This document shows positions 1-7,760 of a stretch of DNA of 64,000 nt, piece by piece. The stretch spans positions 134,155-198,154 of the forward strand of contig JAEWLS010000036.1 in the NCBI GenBank assembly GCA_023457435.1, given 5' to 3'. Position 1 is the first letter of the stretch; each line of letters opens with the position of its first letter. Source of the stretch: Pseudomonadota bacterium (GTDB lineage Bacteria > Pseudomonadota > Alphaproteobacteria > Rhizobiales > Rhizobiaceae). Below the pieces are notes generated by a model. It was not told where the DNA came from. It saw only the letters and a list, made by a program, of their open reading frames with translations, and ran no database searches. The translations under genes were made by a program, and so were the position numbers.

Positions 1-140
1 ACGATCTCGCCCGGACCGGACCACTGACCTTCAACAGACTGGAAGAACTGCTTGTCGCGCTCGGATGCAACCGCCGGCGCGGCGACGCTCTCGACGACGG
101 GCACCGCGACGAGTGCGGCGAGGATGAAGGTCTTGATCAT
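1..140 (-). CDS. Partial secreted hypothetical protein (N-terminus only)
   Basis: Minus-strand gene cut off by the left edge; only the first 46 codons are visible. The ATG at 138-140 opens a clear Sec signal peptide: MIK, then a hydrophobic stretch of about 20 residues, then a cleavage-type APAVAS site near residue 25. The mature start reads FFQSVEGQWSGPGEIV, which I recall from small periplasmic proteins of unknown function in rhizobia. Exported to the periplasm is well supported; the function is unknown. The remainder of the gene lies outside the window. Confidence 0.6.
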   Translation of the reverse strand, partial: MIKTFILAALVAVPVVESVAAPAVASERDKQFFQSVEGQWSGPGEI

Positions 141-260
141 TTGGCACCCGGGCAACTGAGCGACGCGATATCACCGGCGGAAACCATGAACAAGATTGGT
201 TAAGGCTTCGCTAGCGACGCGTAGGGCCGACCATGCTCGACCACCCGTGGTGGCGCAAGA

Positions 261-1313
261 CTATTGTGGTCCGGGCTCCGGCTGGCGCGTCGAAAGCCGA
301 GTGAGTACGGCAAGAATGTCACTCAGCCCGGGGCGGCGCTGTGCGCCGAAGGGCAGGGGCCGCGTCGCCTCGATCGCAGCGAGGCCGATGCGCGCGGTCA
401 TCATGCCGTTGACCACGCCCTCGCCGAGCTTCGCCGACAGGCGCGCCGCCAGACCCTGTCCCACGATCTGCTGAACGAAGGAATCGCCCGCGGCGATTGT
501 GCCGGTGACCGCGAGGTGTGCTACCGTCGAGCGCAGCAGGCGCAGGAAGCCAATCGTGCCCGGGCGCGCGCCGTAGAGATCCGAAAGGCGCCGGACGAGG
601 CGAGCCGCTTCGAACGCCACGTACGCCAGGTCGACCACCGCACGCGGACTTACGGCGGTCACCAGCGAGACACGCTTCGCGGCGTCGGTCACAAGAACCC
701 GCGCGCGCTCGTCCAGCGGCGACAAAAGCTCGACCTCGGCGAGGCGGACGAGATCGGCGCCGTCGATCACATCGCCCTCGAGTGCCCTGAGCGCGGTTCG
801 CCCGCCAGCCGTCTCGGGGCGGGCCGCAAAAAAGTCGATCAGGTCTTCGACGAGCTTTCTCGCCAATCGCTGGTCGCTCGAACTTGCCGCTTCGGCCGCG
901 CGTCGCTGCAAGTTCTCCACCGAGGCAAGACGCCGGAGCGCGAAAAGCTCGCGTGCGATAATGGCAAGCAGGGCGAGGGCTGCGACTGCCGCAACGGCAA
1001 GCGCGGACCAGCCGAGCCAGTCAGCGCGGCTGAAAAGGTCGCGGACAATGCCGTCGACCCACAGGCCGAGAGCCAGCGACAGCAAGATCCCCAGGGCCCC
1101 GCCGAAGATCGCGCCGAGACGGGATTTCCGCTTCGGCGGCAGAGCAAGCGGCGGAAGAGCCGTCTGTGCGGCCTCGAAGACGTCGATTTCGTCGGCGACG
1201 ACCACCGCCGTCTCAGGGTCGACGGCGCGCGGAGCGCGTGGCTCGCTGCGCGCCGGCTTGTCGGCAGGCGGATCGATCCTGAACGCAACAGGGCGACGCG
1301 GGAGGGTCGTCAT
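261..1313 (-). CDS. YcjF/TIGR01620 family membrane protein (DUF697)
   Basis: 350-residue protein with a Pro/Arg-rich cytoplasmic N-terminus (about 60 residues), two membrane helices at about 66-86 and 99-121, and a helical C-terminal domain of about 200 residues, the layout of YcjF-type inner-membrane proteins (DUF697). Its ATG overlaps the stop codon of the upstream ycjX-like gene as ATGA, so the two are translationally coupled. YcjX and YcjF are paired in many Proteobacteria. The E. coli pair is linked to envelope or phage-shock-like stress, but the biochemical role is not established. The family call is firm, the function is not. Confidence 0.85.
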   Translation of the reverse strand: MTTLPRRPVAFRIDPPADKPARSEPRAPRAVDPETAVVVADEIDVFEAAQTALPPLALPPKRKSRLGAIFGGALGILLSLALGLWVDGIVRDLFSRADWLGWSALAVAAVAALALLAIIARELFALRRLASVENLQRRAAEAASSSDQRLARKLVEDLIDFFAARPETAGGRTALRALEGDVIDGADLVRLAEVELLSPLDERARVLVTDAAKRVSLVTAVSPRAVVDLAYVAFEAARLVRRLSDLYGARPGTIGFLRLLRSTVAHLAVTGTIAAGDSFVQQIVGQGLAARLSAKLGEGVVNGMMTARIGLAAIEATRPLPFGAQRRPGLSDILAVLTRLSTRQPEPGPQ

Positions 1314-2773
1314 GCCAGGCGATCTCCAAGCAGGAACTGCAGCGCGCGATCGAGCCGTATGTGCGGCAGCGACAGGGTCAAGCCCTCGCCGGATCGCTCG
1401 AGCCGCGGCGGCCGGAACCGAACGAAGCGCATAGTCTCATGTTCGGCCCCGGCATCCGGCCTCGAGTCGAACAGGGCAGCGGGATCGAGCGGAAGGTCGC
1501 CGGGGAACACGGCGGTCTCGGTCGCGCCGTCAAACGTCTCCCCGCCGATCTGCTCGCCTGCCATCGGCGTGCCGATGATGACGGGCAGCACATCGCGGCC
1601 CTGCTTGACGGTGCCCTCGCGCGTCGCGCGGACCGCCGCCATCGCCAGAACCTCCACCTCCGCGCCGGAAAATCCCGCGCGTTTGATGGCGCGGTCCGCA
1701 AGGCGCCTGACGATGGCCTGCATCCTGTCGTGGGCCGTGTGGTGTATGTGGTCGGCCTTCGTCGCGGCAATGAGGATGCGGTCGATGCGACGCGCGAAGA
1801 GGTCGGTGAAGATGCTGCCGCGGCCGGGCCTGAAGACGGCGAGGATTTCGGTCAGGGCGCGCTCGAGGTCGGCCAGCGACGCCGGACCGGCATTCATCGC
1901 CTGCATGGCGTCGATCAGGACGATCTGTCGATCCAGACGCGCGATGTGCTCGCGGAAGAACGGGCGTACGACGTGGGTGAGATAGGCGTCGTAGCGGCGT
2001 TCCATGACGGCGCGCAGAGAACCGGATTTCGGCCGGCCGGTCGATGGCGGGAGCGGCGTGAACGTCAACGCCGGAGAGCCGTCGAGATCGCCCGGCATCA
2101 GAAAGCGGCCGGGCGGCAAGGTCGACAGGGCGCGGTCGTCCTGCTTGCCGGCTCTCAAATAGGCGGAGAAGGCATCGGCCAGCCTTCGCGCGGTTGGCTC
2201 GTCGGCAGGCGCGTTGCCGTCGACCTGTTCGAGCATGGCGCGCCACCCTGCGGACAGGTCGGCACGAACGGGGAGTTCGGCCAGTTCGAGCGCCTCGCGG
2301 GAAAACTGCTCGTACGTCTTGCCGAGTAGCGGCAGGTCGAGCAGCCATTCGCCGGGGTAGTCGACGATGTCGACGGAGAGGCGCCCGGCGGAGAACATGC
2401 GTCCGAGGAAGGAAGCGGATTCATACTCCACGGTGAGCCGCAACTCCGAGATCGCACGGGTCGAGTCCGGCCAGACACGCTGGTCGACGAGGGCGGCAAC
2501 GTGATCTTCGTACTGGAAGCGAGGCACGGCATCGTCGGGCTGGTGTTCCAGGAACGCGCGGGCGATGCGTCCGGTCTTCTGTGCCTCGAACAGCGGCAGT
2601 CTTCCGCCGTGAATGAGATTGTGGACGAATGCCGTGATGAACACGGTTTTTCCGGATCGAGACAGGCCGCTCACACCGAGACGCAGCGTCGGCGAGAACA
2701 GCTGGGTGGTTCGCTCGGCCATCGTTTCGATGGCGATGCGCGCCTCGTCGGTGAAATTTGTGATGGCCGCCAA
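1310..2773 (-). CDS. YcjX-like P-loop NTPase (DUF463)
   Basis: About 487 residues. A Walker A motif GLSRSGKT lies at about residues 36-43, followed by the conserved FITAFVHNLIHGGRLPLF-type segment of the YcjX/DUF463 family. The family is a predicted GTPase-like ATPase that works with the adjacent YcjF-like membrane protein. The start is uncertain because no ATG precedes the conserved region. I chose the TTG at 2773, which has GGAG six bases upstream and begins just before the conserved ITNFTDEA segment. The frame stays open to another TTG at 2827. It follows sixA by a short gap, and its stop overlaps the ycjF start (ATGA). Confidence 0.85.
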   Translation of the reverse strand: MAAITNFTDEARIAIETMAERTTQLFSPTLRLGVSGLSRSGKTVFITAFVHNLIHGGRLPLFEAQKTGRIARAFLEHQPDDAVPRFQYEDHVAALVDQRVWPDSTRAISELRLTVEYESASFLGRMFSAGRLSVDIVDYPGEWLLDLPLLGKTYEQFSREALELAELPVRADLSAGWRAMLEQVDGNAPADEPTARRLADAFSAYLRAGKQDDRALSTLPPGRFLMPGDLDGSPALTFTPLPPSTGRPKSGSLRAVMERRYDAYLTHVVRPFFREHIARLDRQIVLIDAMQAMNAGPASLADLERALTEILAVFRPGRGSIFTDLFARRIDRILIAATKADHIHHTAHDRMQAIVRRLADRAIKRAGFSGAEVEVLAMAAVRATREGTVKQGRDVLPVIIGTPMAGEQIGGETFDGATETAVFPGDLPLDPAALFDSRPDAGAEHETMRFVRFRPPRLERSGEGLTLSLPHIRLDRALQFLLGDRLA

Positions 2774-2836
2774 CAGGGGCTCCGCAATGCCTGCCGGCGA
2801 TATAGGCGCGCCGTCGCCGGCTTGCAAAGCGCCGAG

Positions 2837-3340
2837 CTAGCCTTCGAAGGCGGTAAAGCGCACAAGTCGGCCCGCGCCGGGCACGATGCGATCCAGCGGC
2901 GTATCGAATTCGAGAACCGCGAGGCCGCACACCGGGAAGCCACCACCCAGCGAAGCGATGGCTTGGCTATCGCCACCTCCGGCAAGCGCAATCGCCAGAT
3001 CTTCGGTCATCGGGTTGTGTCCGACGATAAGCACCGTCTCCGCTTCGCCCGCTCCGCGGACGATATCGAGGTAGTCGGCCGCGTCGCCGTCATAGAGTGC
3101 GTCAACGTAGTCGGCCGGCGGCTGCGCCGCCATCCGGCTCGACGCGAGCTCCCACGTTTGCCTGGTCCGAAGCGAAGGAGAACAGAGAACGGCGTCCGGG
3201 CGAAGACCGGCGGCGTCAAGGCTCGATCCTGCCGCCAGCGCGGAAGTCCTGCCGGTTTCGGTCAGAGGCCGATCGAAATCCTGTGTGCCGGGTTTGGGCC
3301 AGGCGGCCCTTGCATGTCTTAACAACAGCAGCGTTGGCAT
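2837..3340 (-). CDS. sixA: SixA-type histidine phosphatase
   Basis: 167-residue histidine phosphatase superfamily protein. The catalytic RH motif is at residues 8-9 (LLLRHARAAW) and the second conserved histidine lies in the VLIVGHNPMTED segment. SixA of E. coli dephosphorylates phosphohistidine, including that of the nitrogen-PTS protein NPr; rhizobial relatives are annotated the same way. ATG start with an AAGG-like site upstream. It is the first gene of a three-gene minus-strand operon with the YcjX- and YcjF-like genes, and is divergent from dksA. The superfamily is certain, the phosphohistidine substrate is inferred. Confidence 0.8.
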   Translation of the reverse strand: MPTLLLLRHARAAWPKPGTQDFDRPLTETGRTSALAAGSSLDAAGLRPDAVLCSPSLRTRQTWELASSRMAAQPPADYVDALYDGDAADYLDIVRGAGEAETVLIVGHNPMTEDLAIALAGGGDSQAIASLGGGFPVCGLAVLEFDTPLDRIVPGAGRLVRFTAFEG

Positions 3341-3537
3341 GCGGGAACCTTATGGCTGGGATAGGCACCGGCTGCGGCGGTACGGCGCGGGGTCGCACTG
3401 ATCCAGAGCGGCAGACGATCGGCCCACAGTGCATTTTTGCCAGTATTAACAAAACCGTGAGCCGATTCGGCAAGGTGCTTGTGCCGTCAAACCTCCGCGA
3501 ATATATAGGCGCCGGGTTGTCTAGTGGGGTGAGTCGA

Positions 3538-3954
3538 ATGAGCGATCTCGTCGATATCGATTACGTTCCCTCGGAAGACGAGCCCTTCATGGGTGAGCGG
3601 CAGAAAGCCTACTTCCGGCGCAAGCTGATCTTCTGGAAGAACGATATCCTGCGCGAGGCGCGCGAAACTCTCGAAATCCTCCAGCAAGAGAACGCCAACC
3701 ACCCGGACCTCGCGGATCGCGCGTCCTCGGAAACCGACAGGGCCATCGAACTACGGGCCCGCGACCGTCAGCGCAAATTGATCTCGAAGATCGACGCGGC
3801 GCTGCACCGACTAGACGATGGTACCTACGGCTATTGCGAGGAAACCGGCGAGCCGATTTCGCTCAAGCGCCTCGATGCCCGCCCGATAGCCACACTGTCA
3901 ATCGAGGCGCAGGAGCGCCACGAGCGCCGCGAACGCGTTTATCGAGACGACTGA
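3538..3954 (+). CDS. dksA: DksA/TraR-family RNA polymerase-binding regulator lacking the zinc cysteines
   Basis: 138 residues. The helical hairpin carries the tip motif DLADRA (D57, D60, A62), matching the DxxDxA motif by which DksA acts in the RNA polymerase secondary channel with ppGpp. The C-terminal finger has only C100; the other three zinc positions are T103, S121 and A124. This is the cysteine-poor, zinc-independent type known from P. aeruginosa DksA2. I chose the ATG at 3538, where family similarity begins, rather than the much longer open frame. It is divergent from sixA and ends six bases before the stop of the convergent FliO-like gene. Confidence 0.9.
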   Translation: MSDLVDIDYVPSEDEPFMGERQKAYFRRKLIFWKNDILREARETLEILQQENANHPDLADRASSETDRAIELRARDRQRKLISKIDAALHRLDDGTYGYCEETGEPISLKRLDARPIATLSIEAQERHERRERVYRDD

Positions 3955-3960
3955 CGCCGC

Positions 3961-4752
3961 CTAGCGCCGCGGCCTCGCCAGGTCTCCCAGAAGGCGCGAC
4001 ATCTCATCTTCAACCGATGACGGAAGCGGCGCGGACGTTGGTGCCGGCCGCACCGCGGGCGCCGGCTGCGCAGGTATCTTGCGGTCGAGCGTGACCTCGA
4101 GCTCCTCGAGCAGTGCGTCATCCAGGCTCGGCCCCTGGTCGTTCACGGCGCGTGGCGGCACGGCAGTCGCCGGTCTAGCGGGGATCGGCGGCGCCGGCTG
4201 TGGGGCAGGCGCGGCCGGAGCGGGAGGCTGCGCTGTTCCCGCGGGCGGCTGGGGCCGCGATATCGGTCGCACGTCGGCAGGCTGGCGCGACGTTGGCTCG
4301 GCGACCGGCCGGGGCGCGTCGGCAATCGGCTGCGCCACCGGCTTTGTCACCTCAATTGCTGCCGGTACCGGCGCCGGCGTCATCACGCTTGCATCAGGCG
4401 GCAGTCTCACGTCGCGCTGCGCCGGGTTCTCCTCCGCCGGGCGGCGGAGCGCTGCCACCATCCGGATATTCTGCTCGACCACCACGTCGGTAGGCCCGCC
4501 GATCAGTATGAGGTGCTCGACATCGTCGCGGCGCACCAGAACGAGACGGCGATGACTATCCACGGCGGCAGCGTCCATGACCGCCAGTCGAGCCTTGCGA
4601 TTGCGGCCGCCGCTGACGAAGGTGCCAAATGACAGGCTGCGGATGACCTTGATTAGAAGGAGAATGACGACCAGGAGCAGCAGCGCGCCCAGCGTCCACA
4701 ACATTGCCGTTGCGTAGGCCGGGCCGGCAATTCCTTCGAGCCATTCGAGCAT
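3961..4752 (-). CDS. FliO-like membrane protein with proline-rich tail
   Basis: 263 residues. One membrane helix at about 15-36 is followed by a basic linker and a conserved segment ending LVRRDDVEHLILIGGPTD, as in the FliO/MopB family (flagellar export accessory protein). The last 130 residues are Pro/Ala/Val-rich low complexity, ending in a short charged stretch containing DDALLEELEVTLDRK. Rhizobial genomes carry this protein outside the flagellar cluster, so an export role is uncertain. The chosen ATG gives MLEWLEG just before the helix. It is divergent from cckA and convergent with dksA. Confidence 0.75.
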   Translation of the reverse strand: MLEWLEGIAGPAYATAMLWTLGALLLLVVILLLIKVIRSLSFGTFVSGGRNRKARLAVMDAAAVDSHRRLVLVRRDDVEHLILIGGPTDVVVEQNIRMVAALRRPAEENPAQRDVRLPPDASVMTPAPVPAAIEVTKPVAQPIADAPRPVAEPTSRQPADVRPISRPQPPAGTAQPPAPAAPAPQPAPPIPARPATAVPPRAVNDQGPSLDDALLEELEVTLDRKIPAQPAPAVRPAPTSAPLPSSVEDEMSRLLGDLARPRR

Positions 4753-4838
4753 TGGCGCCGTTCCCCCTGCGTCATTCCGGTTGAGCCTAGCTGCCGTTGC
4801 GAGGCCCCGCAAGGCAGAGTGCCGTCGAAGGCCCGGCG

Positions 4839-4859
4839 GCAAGGCCCTGTCGGCCTTGC
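4839..4859. promoter_or_regulatory. 8-bp inverted repeat between the FliO-like gene and cckA
   Basis: GCAAGGCC at 4839-4846 and GGCCTTGC at 4852-4859 form a perfect inverted repeat with a five-base spacer, in the roughly 160-base divergent region upstream of cckA. One GANTC site (GATTC, the CcrM methylation target) follows a few bases later. It could be an operator or a leader hairpin of the cckA transcript. The symmetry is visible; the function is not known. Confidence 0.35.
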
Positions 4860-4914
4860 AGGATTCGTGACGCATGATGTAATCGGGATCAAGCTCAGGG
4901 GGCGCTGCTTCGGC

Positions 4915-7506
4915 ATGTCAGGCATGGATCGAATAGCGCGAAAATCCGACGGCGGCAGCAATCAGGCGCCTATCGTCGACCGCGGAACGCGCCCAGGGCC
5001 CGTCACTCGCCTGATCATCTTCACGATCGTGCTGGGGGTCGCTGCCGCGGTGTTCGCGCTTTTCCGGGATCGGCTCGGCGACCAGTTCCTGCTTGGTCTG
5101 CTCGGCGTCCTGGCGATGATCGGCACTGGCTACCTGTTTGCCACTGCGATCGGCTTCATACAGGTGTCTCCGCGCTCGGCTGGTGACGAGCTTTCAAAAT
5201 CGTTCGTCGACAGCATGGCGCAAGGCCTCGTCGTCACCGACCTCAAAGGTCGGGTCGTGTATGCGAACCGCGCCTACGCAGGGATGACCGGTGCGTCGTC
5301 GGCCGCCGACATCCGCACGGTCGAGGCATTGCTCGCGGAAAATCCGGAAGCCTCCAGCGTTATCTACCGCCTTTCGTTGGGCCTGCGCGATGGCGAAGAG
5401 GGCGATGGCGAGTTTCGGCTATCGCAGCCGCTGCGCCCGGGCGAAGAGCCTGGCGCCCGCTGGTACCGGGCGCGCGCACGCGCGTTTCGCGTACCGGGGA
5501 CCCGACAGCCCCTCCATGCGTGGCAGCTTGCCGACATCTCTGCCGAACGCTCGGAGCAGGAGCGCTTTTTCCTCGACCTGCAGAAGGCGATCGACCATCT
5601 CGATCACGCGCCGGCCGGCTTCTTCGCCGCCGATGCCGAAGGGCGCGTTACCTATCTCAACGCGACGCTCGCGGACTGGCTTGGCGTCGATCTCGCCAAC
5701 TTTGCGCCGGGCTCGCTACGCCTGCCTGAGATCGTGGCGGGCGATGGCATGGCTCTTATCCGCTCGGTCAAGACCGACCCAGGCACGACACGGGACGTGA
5801 TCATCGACCTCGACCTCGCGACCGCCAGCGGCGAGGCGCTTCCGGTCCGGTTCATGCACCGCACAACGACGACACGCGACGGCGCCGCGGGATCGACGCG
5901 CACCATCGTGCTCAATCGTAAGGAGGGTGAGGACTCGTCGGCGGCTCTGCGCGCCGCGGAGACGCGTTTCACGCGCTTCTTCAACTCGACGCCGATGGCG
6001 ATTGCCGGGGTGGACGGCGAGGGGCGCATCCTGCGCACCAATGCGCCGTTCCTCTCGCTGTTCGCGCCGGTCGTCGACCGCGATGCAGTCGACCGCGGGT
6101 TGCGACTCGATGCGGTCATCCACGAACGGGACCGTGCCGCTTTTGCCGCGGCGCTCGAGAAGGCGGTGCAGCGGCAGGCGAACATTGCGCCGATCGACAC
6201 CGTGCTTCCTGGCAATGACGAACGCCATCTTCGCTTCTACGTGAACGCCGTCTCGGGCGATTCCGGCGACGGCGAGGAGTCGGCGATCGTGTACGCCGTC
6301 GACACGACCGAGCAAAAGGCGCTCGAGGCCCAGATGGCGCAAAGTCAGAAGATGCAGGCCGTCGGACAGCTTGCGGGCGGGATCGCCCACGATTTCAACA
6401 ACGTGCTGACCGCCATTATCATGGCGTCGGACCTGCTTCTGACCAATCATCGCCCGTCCGACCCGTCGTTTCCGGACATCATGAATATCAAGCAGAACGC
6501 AAACCGCGCCGCATCGCTGGTGCGGCAGCTGCTTGCGTTTTCGCGGCGTCAGACGCTGCGACCGGAGGTGCTCAACCTAACGGATGTGCTCGCCGATCTG
6601 CGCATGCTGCTGGCGCGTCTCGTCGGCAACGACGTGAAACTGAAGATCGAACACGGGCGCGACCTATGGCCAGTCCGTGCCGACATCGGCCAGTTCGAGC
6701 AGGTGGTGGTGAACCTGGCGGTCAATGCACGCGACGCCATGCCGTCGGGCGGCGACCTGGTGGTGCGCACGCGCAACGTAGCTGCCGACGAATGCTCGGC
6801 CTTCGCGTTCCGCGAGCTCACGCCGGCCGACTATGTCCTTGTCGAAGTCGAGGACAGCGGAACCGGCATCGACCCGGACATCATCAAGAAGATCTTCGAG
6901 CCCTTCTTTACGACGAAGGAGGTCGGTAAAGGCACCGGTCTGGGGCTTTCGATGGTCTACGGCATCGTCAAGCAGACCGGCGGATACATCTTCTGCAGTT
7001 CGGTGGTGGGCAAGGGAACGACGTTCCACATTTTCCTTCCCCGCCACGTCGCCGCGGCGCGCGTGGCCGACGAGCCGTCGGCGGCGCCGGACAAGCCCGC
7101 GACGCCCGTCAAGGCCGAGCAGAAGGACCTGTCAGGCACGGCCACGGTCTTGCTGGTCGAGGACGAGGACGCGGTGCGCATGGGCAACGTCCGCGCGCTT
7201 GCATCGCGTGGTTATACCGTCCACGAGGCATCTTCAGGTGTCGAGGCGCTGGAGAAGTTCCACGAACTGGAGGGCAAGGTCGACATCGTCGTGTCCGACG
7301 TCGTCATGCCCGAAATGGATGGGCCGACACTGCTCCGCGAGCTGCTGAAGATCCAACCGGACATCAAGTTCATTTTCGTGTCCGGTTATGCCGAGGACGC
7401 ATTCTCGCGAAACCTGCCGCCTGAGGCGAAGTTCGGCTTCCTGCCGAAACCGTTTTCGCTGAAGCAGCTCGCAACCGTTGTCAAAGACACACTCGAGAAC
7501 GCCTAA
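4915..7506 (+). CDS. cckA: Hybrid sensor kinase CckA of the CtrA phosphorelay
   Basis: 863 residues. Two membrane helices (about 32-50 and 57-81) are followed by PAS domains (the first reads GLVVTDLKGRVVYANRAYAG), a HisKA H-box with H492 in GIAHDFNN, an HATPase_c domain with the DSGTGI and GTGLGLS boxes, and a C-terminal receiver with phospho-acceptor D795 (VVSDVVMPEMDG). This is the CckA architecture of alphaproteobacteria, which phosphorylates ChpT and thereby CtrA and CpdR to control the cell cycle. The start is either the ATG at 4915 or the one at 4924; ribosome-site evidence is weak for both. No ctrA or chpT is in the window. Confidence 0.93.
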   Translation: MSGMDRIARKSDGGSNQAPIVDRGTRPGPVTRLIIFTIVLGVAAAVFALFRDRLGDQFLLGLLGVLAMIGTGYLFATAIGFIQVSPRSAGDELSKSFVDSMAQGLVVTDLKGRVVYANRAYAGMTGASSAADIRTVEALLAENPEASSVIYRLSLGLRDGEEGDGEFRLSQPLRPGEEPGARWYRARARAFRVPGTRQPLHAWQLADISAERSEQERFFLDLQKAIDHLDHAPAGFFAADAEGRVTYLNATLADWLGVDLANFAPGSLRLPEIVAGDGMALIRSVKTDPGTTRDVIIDLDLATASGEALPVRFMHRTTTTRDGAAGSTRTIVLNRKEGEDSSAALRAAETRFTRFFNSTPMAIAGVDGEGRILRTNAPFLSLFAPVVDRDAVDRGLRLDAVIHERDRAAFAAALEKAVQRQANIAPIDTVLPGNDERHLRFYVNAVSGDSGDGEESAIVYAVDTTEQKALEAQMAQSQKMQAVGQLAGGIAHDFNNVLTAIIMASDLLLTNHRPSDPSFPDIMNIKQNANRAASLVRQLLAFSRRQTLRPEVLNLTDVLADLRMLLARLVGNDVKLKIEHGRDLWPVRADIGQFEQVVVNLAVNARDAMPSGGDLVVRTRNVAADECSAFAFRELTPADYVLVEVEDSGTGIDPDIIKKIFEPFFTTKEVGKGTGLGLSMVYGIVKQTGGYIFCSSVVGKGTTFHIFLPRHVAAARVADEPSAAPDKPATPVKAEQKDLSGTATVLLVEDEDAVRMGNVRALASRGYTVHEASSGVEALEKFHELEGKVDIVVSDVVMPEMDGPTLLRELLKIQPDIKFIFVSGYAEDAFSRNLPPEAKFGFLPKPFSLKQLATVVKDTLENA

Positions 7507-7518
7507 TCCGGGGCCTTG

Positions 7519-7535
7519 TGCACAGAAAACTTGCA
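7519..7535 (+). promoter_or_regulatory. Possible NtrC enhancer site upstream of urtA
   Basis: TGCAC, seven bases, then TTGCA makes a 17-base near-palindrome with the spacing of the NtrC consensus (TGCAC-N7-GTGCA) and one mismatch. It lies about 210 bases upstream of the predicted urtA transcription start, a workable enhancer distance. A weaker GTGCA half-site is at 7577-7581. NtrC is encoded at 44.3 kb. This is inferred from sequence only. Confidence 0.4.
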
Positions 7536-7703
7536 TTAGTCGAGCATGCCTAAGTTTTAGGCGAGGGCATGCTGCAGTGCATATGAAATTCTCAACCAAT
7601 TCTTAATCGCCAACAGCTGGGTACGGGCGGGCGCTTTAGGAAGCGCAGCTAAGTACCTCATCCGGCGCGTTTTTTGTCGCGTCGCGCATCAACCAAATCG
7701 AAC

Positions 7704-7719
7704 TGGCATGCGTGTTGCA
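7704..7719 (+). promoter_or_regulatory. Sigma-54 (RpoN) -24/-12 promoter of urtABCDE
   Basis: TGGCATG, four bases, then TTGCA, against the consensus TGGCACG-N4-TTGCW. The -24 GG (7705-7706) and -12 GC (7717-7718) are 12 bases apart as required; the only mismatch in the core boxes is T for C in the first box. The predicted start is near 7730, about 20 bases before the GGAGG ribosome site (7750-7754) and 31 before the urtA ATG. Urea transporters are commonly nitrogen-regulated, so NtrC activation fits. Confidence 0.75.
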
Positions 7720-7740
7720 CCGAAGGATGCGGTGCAACAC
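7712..7740. promoter_or_regulatory. 11-bp perfect inverted repeat over the urtA -12 element and start
   Basis: GTGTTGCACCG (7712-7722) and CGGTGCAACAC (7730-7740) are perfect inverted copies with a seven-base spacer. The left arm contains the -12 box; the right arm starts at the predicted transcription start. TGCACC and GGTGCA resemble NtrC half-sites, but the nine-base gap between them is longer than the canonical five. A repressor operator is possible. Confidence 0.5.
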
Positions 7741-7760
7741 CCTTGGTTCGGAGGTTCGAT

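Noticed and set aside
264..1985. Long open frame opposite the ycjX/ycjF genes
   Set aside because: Antisense shadow of two well-supported genes; the translation is Arg-rich, without domains, typical of GC-rich DNA.
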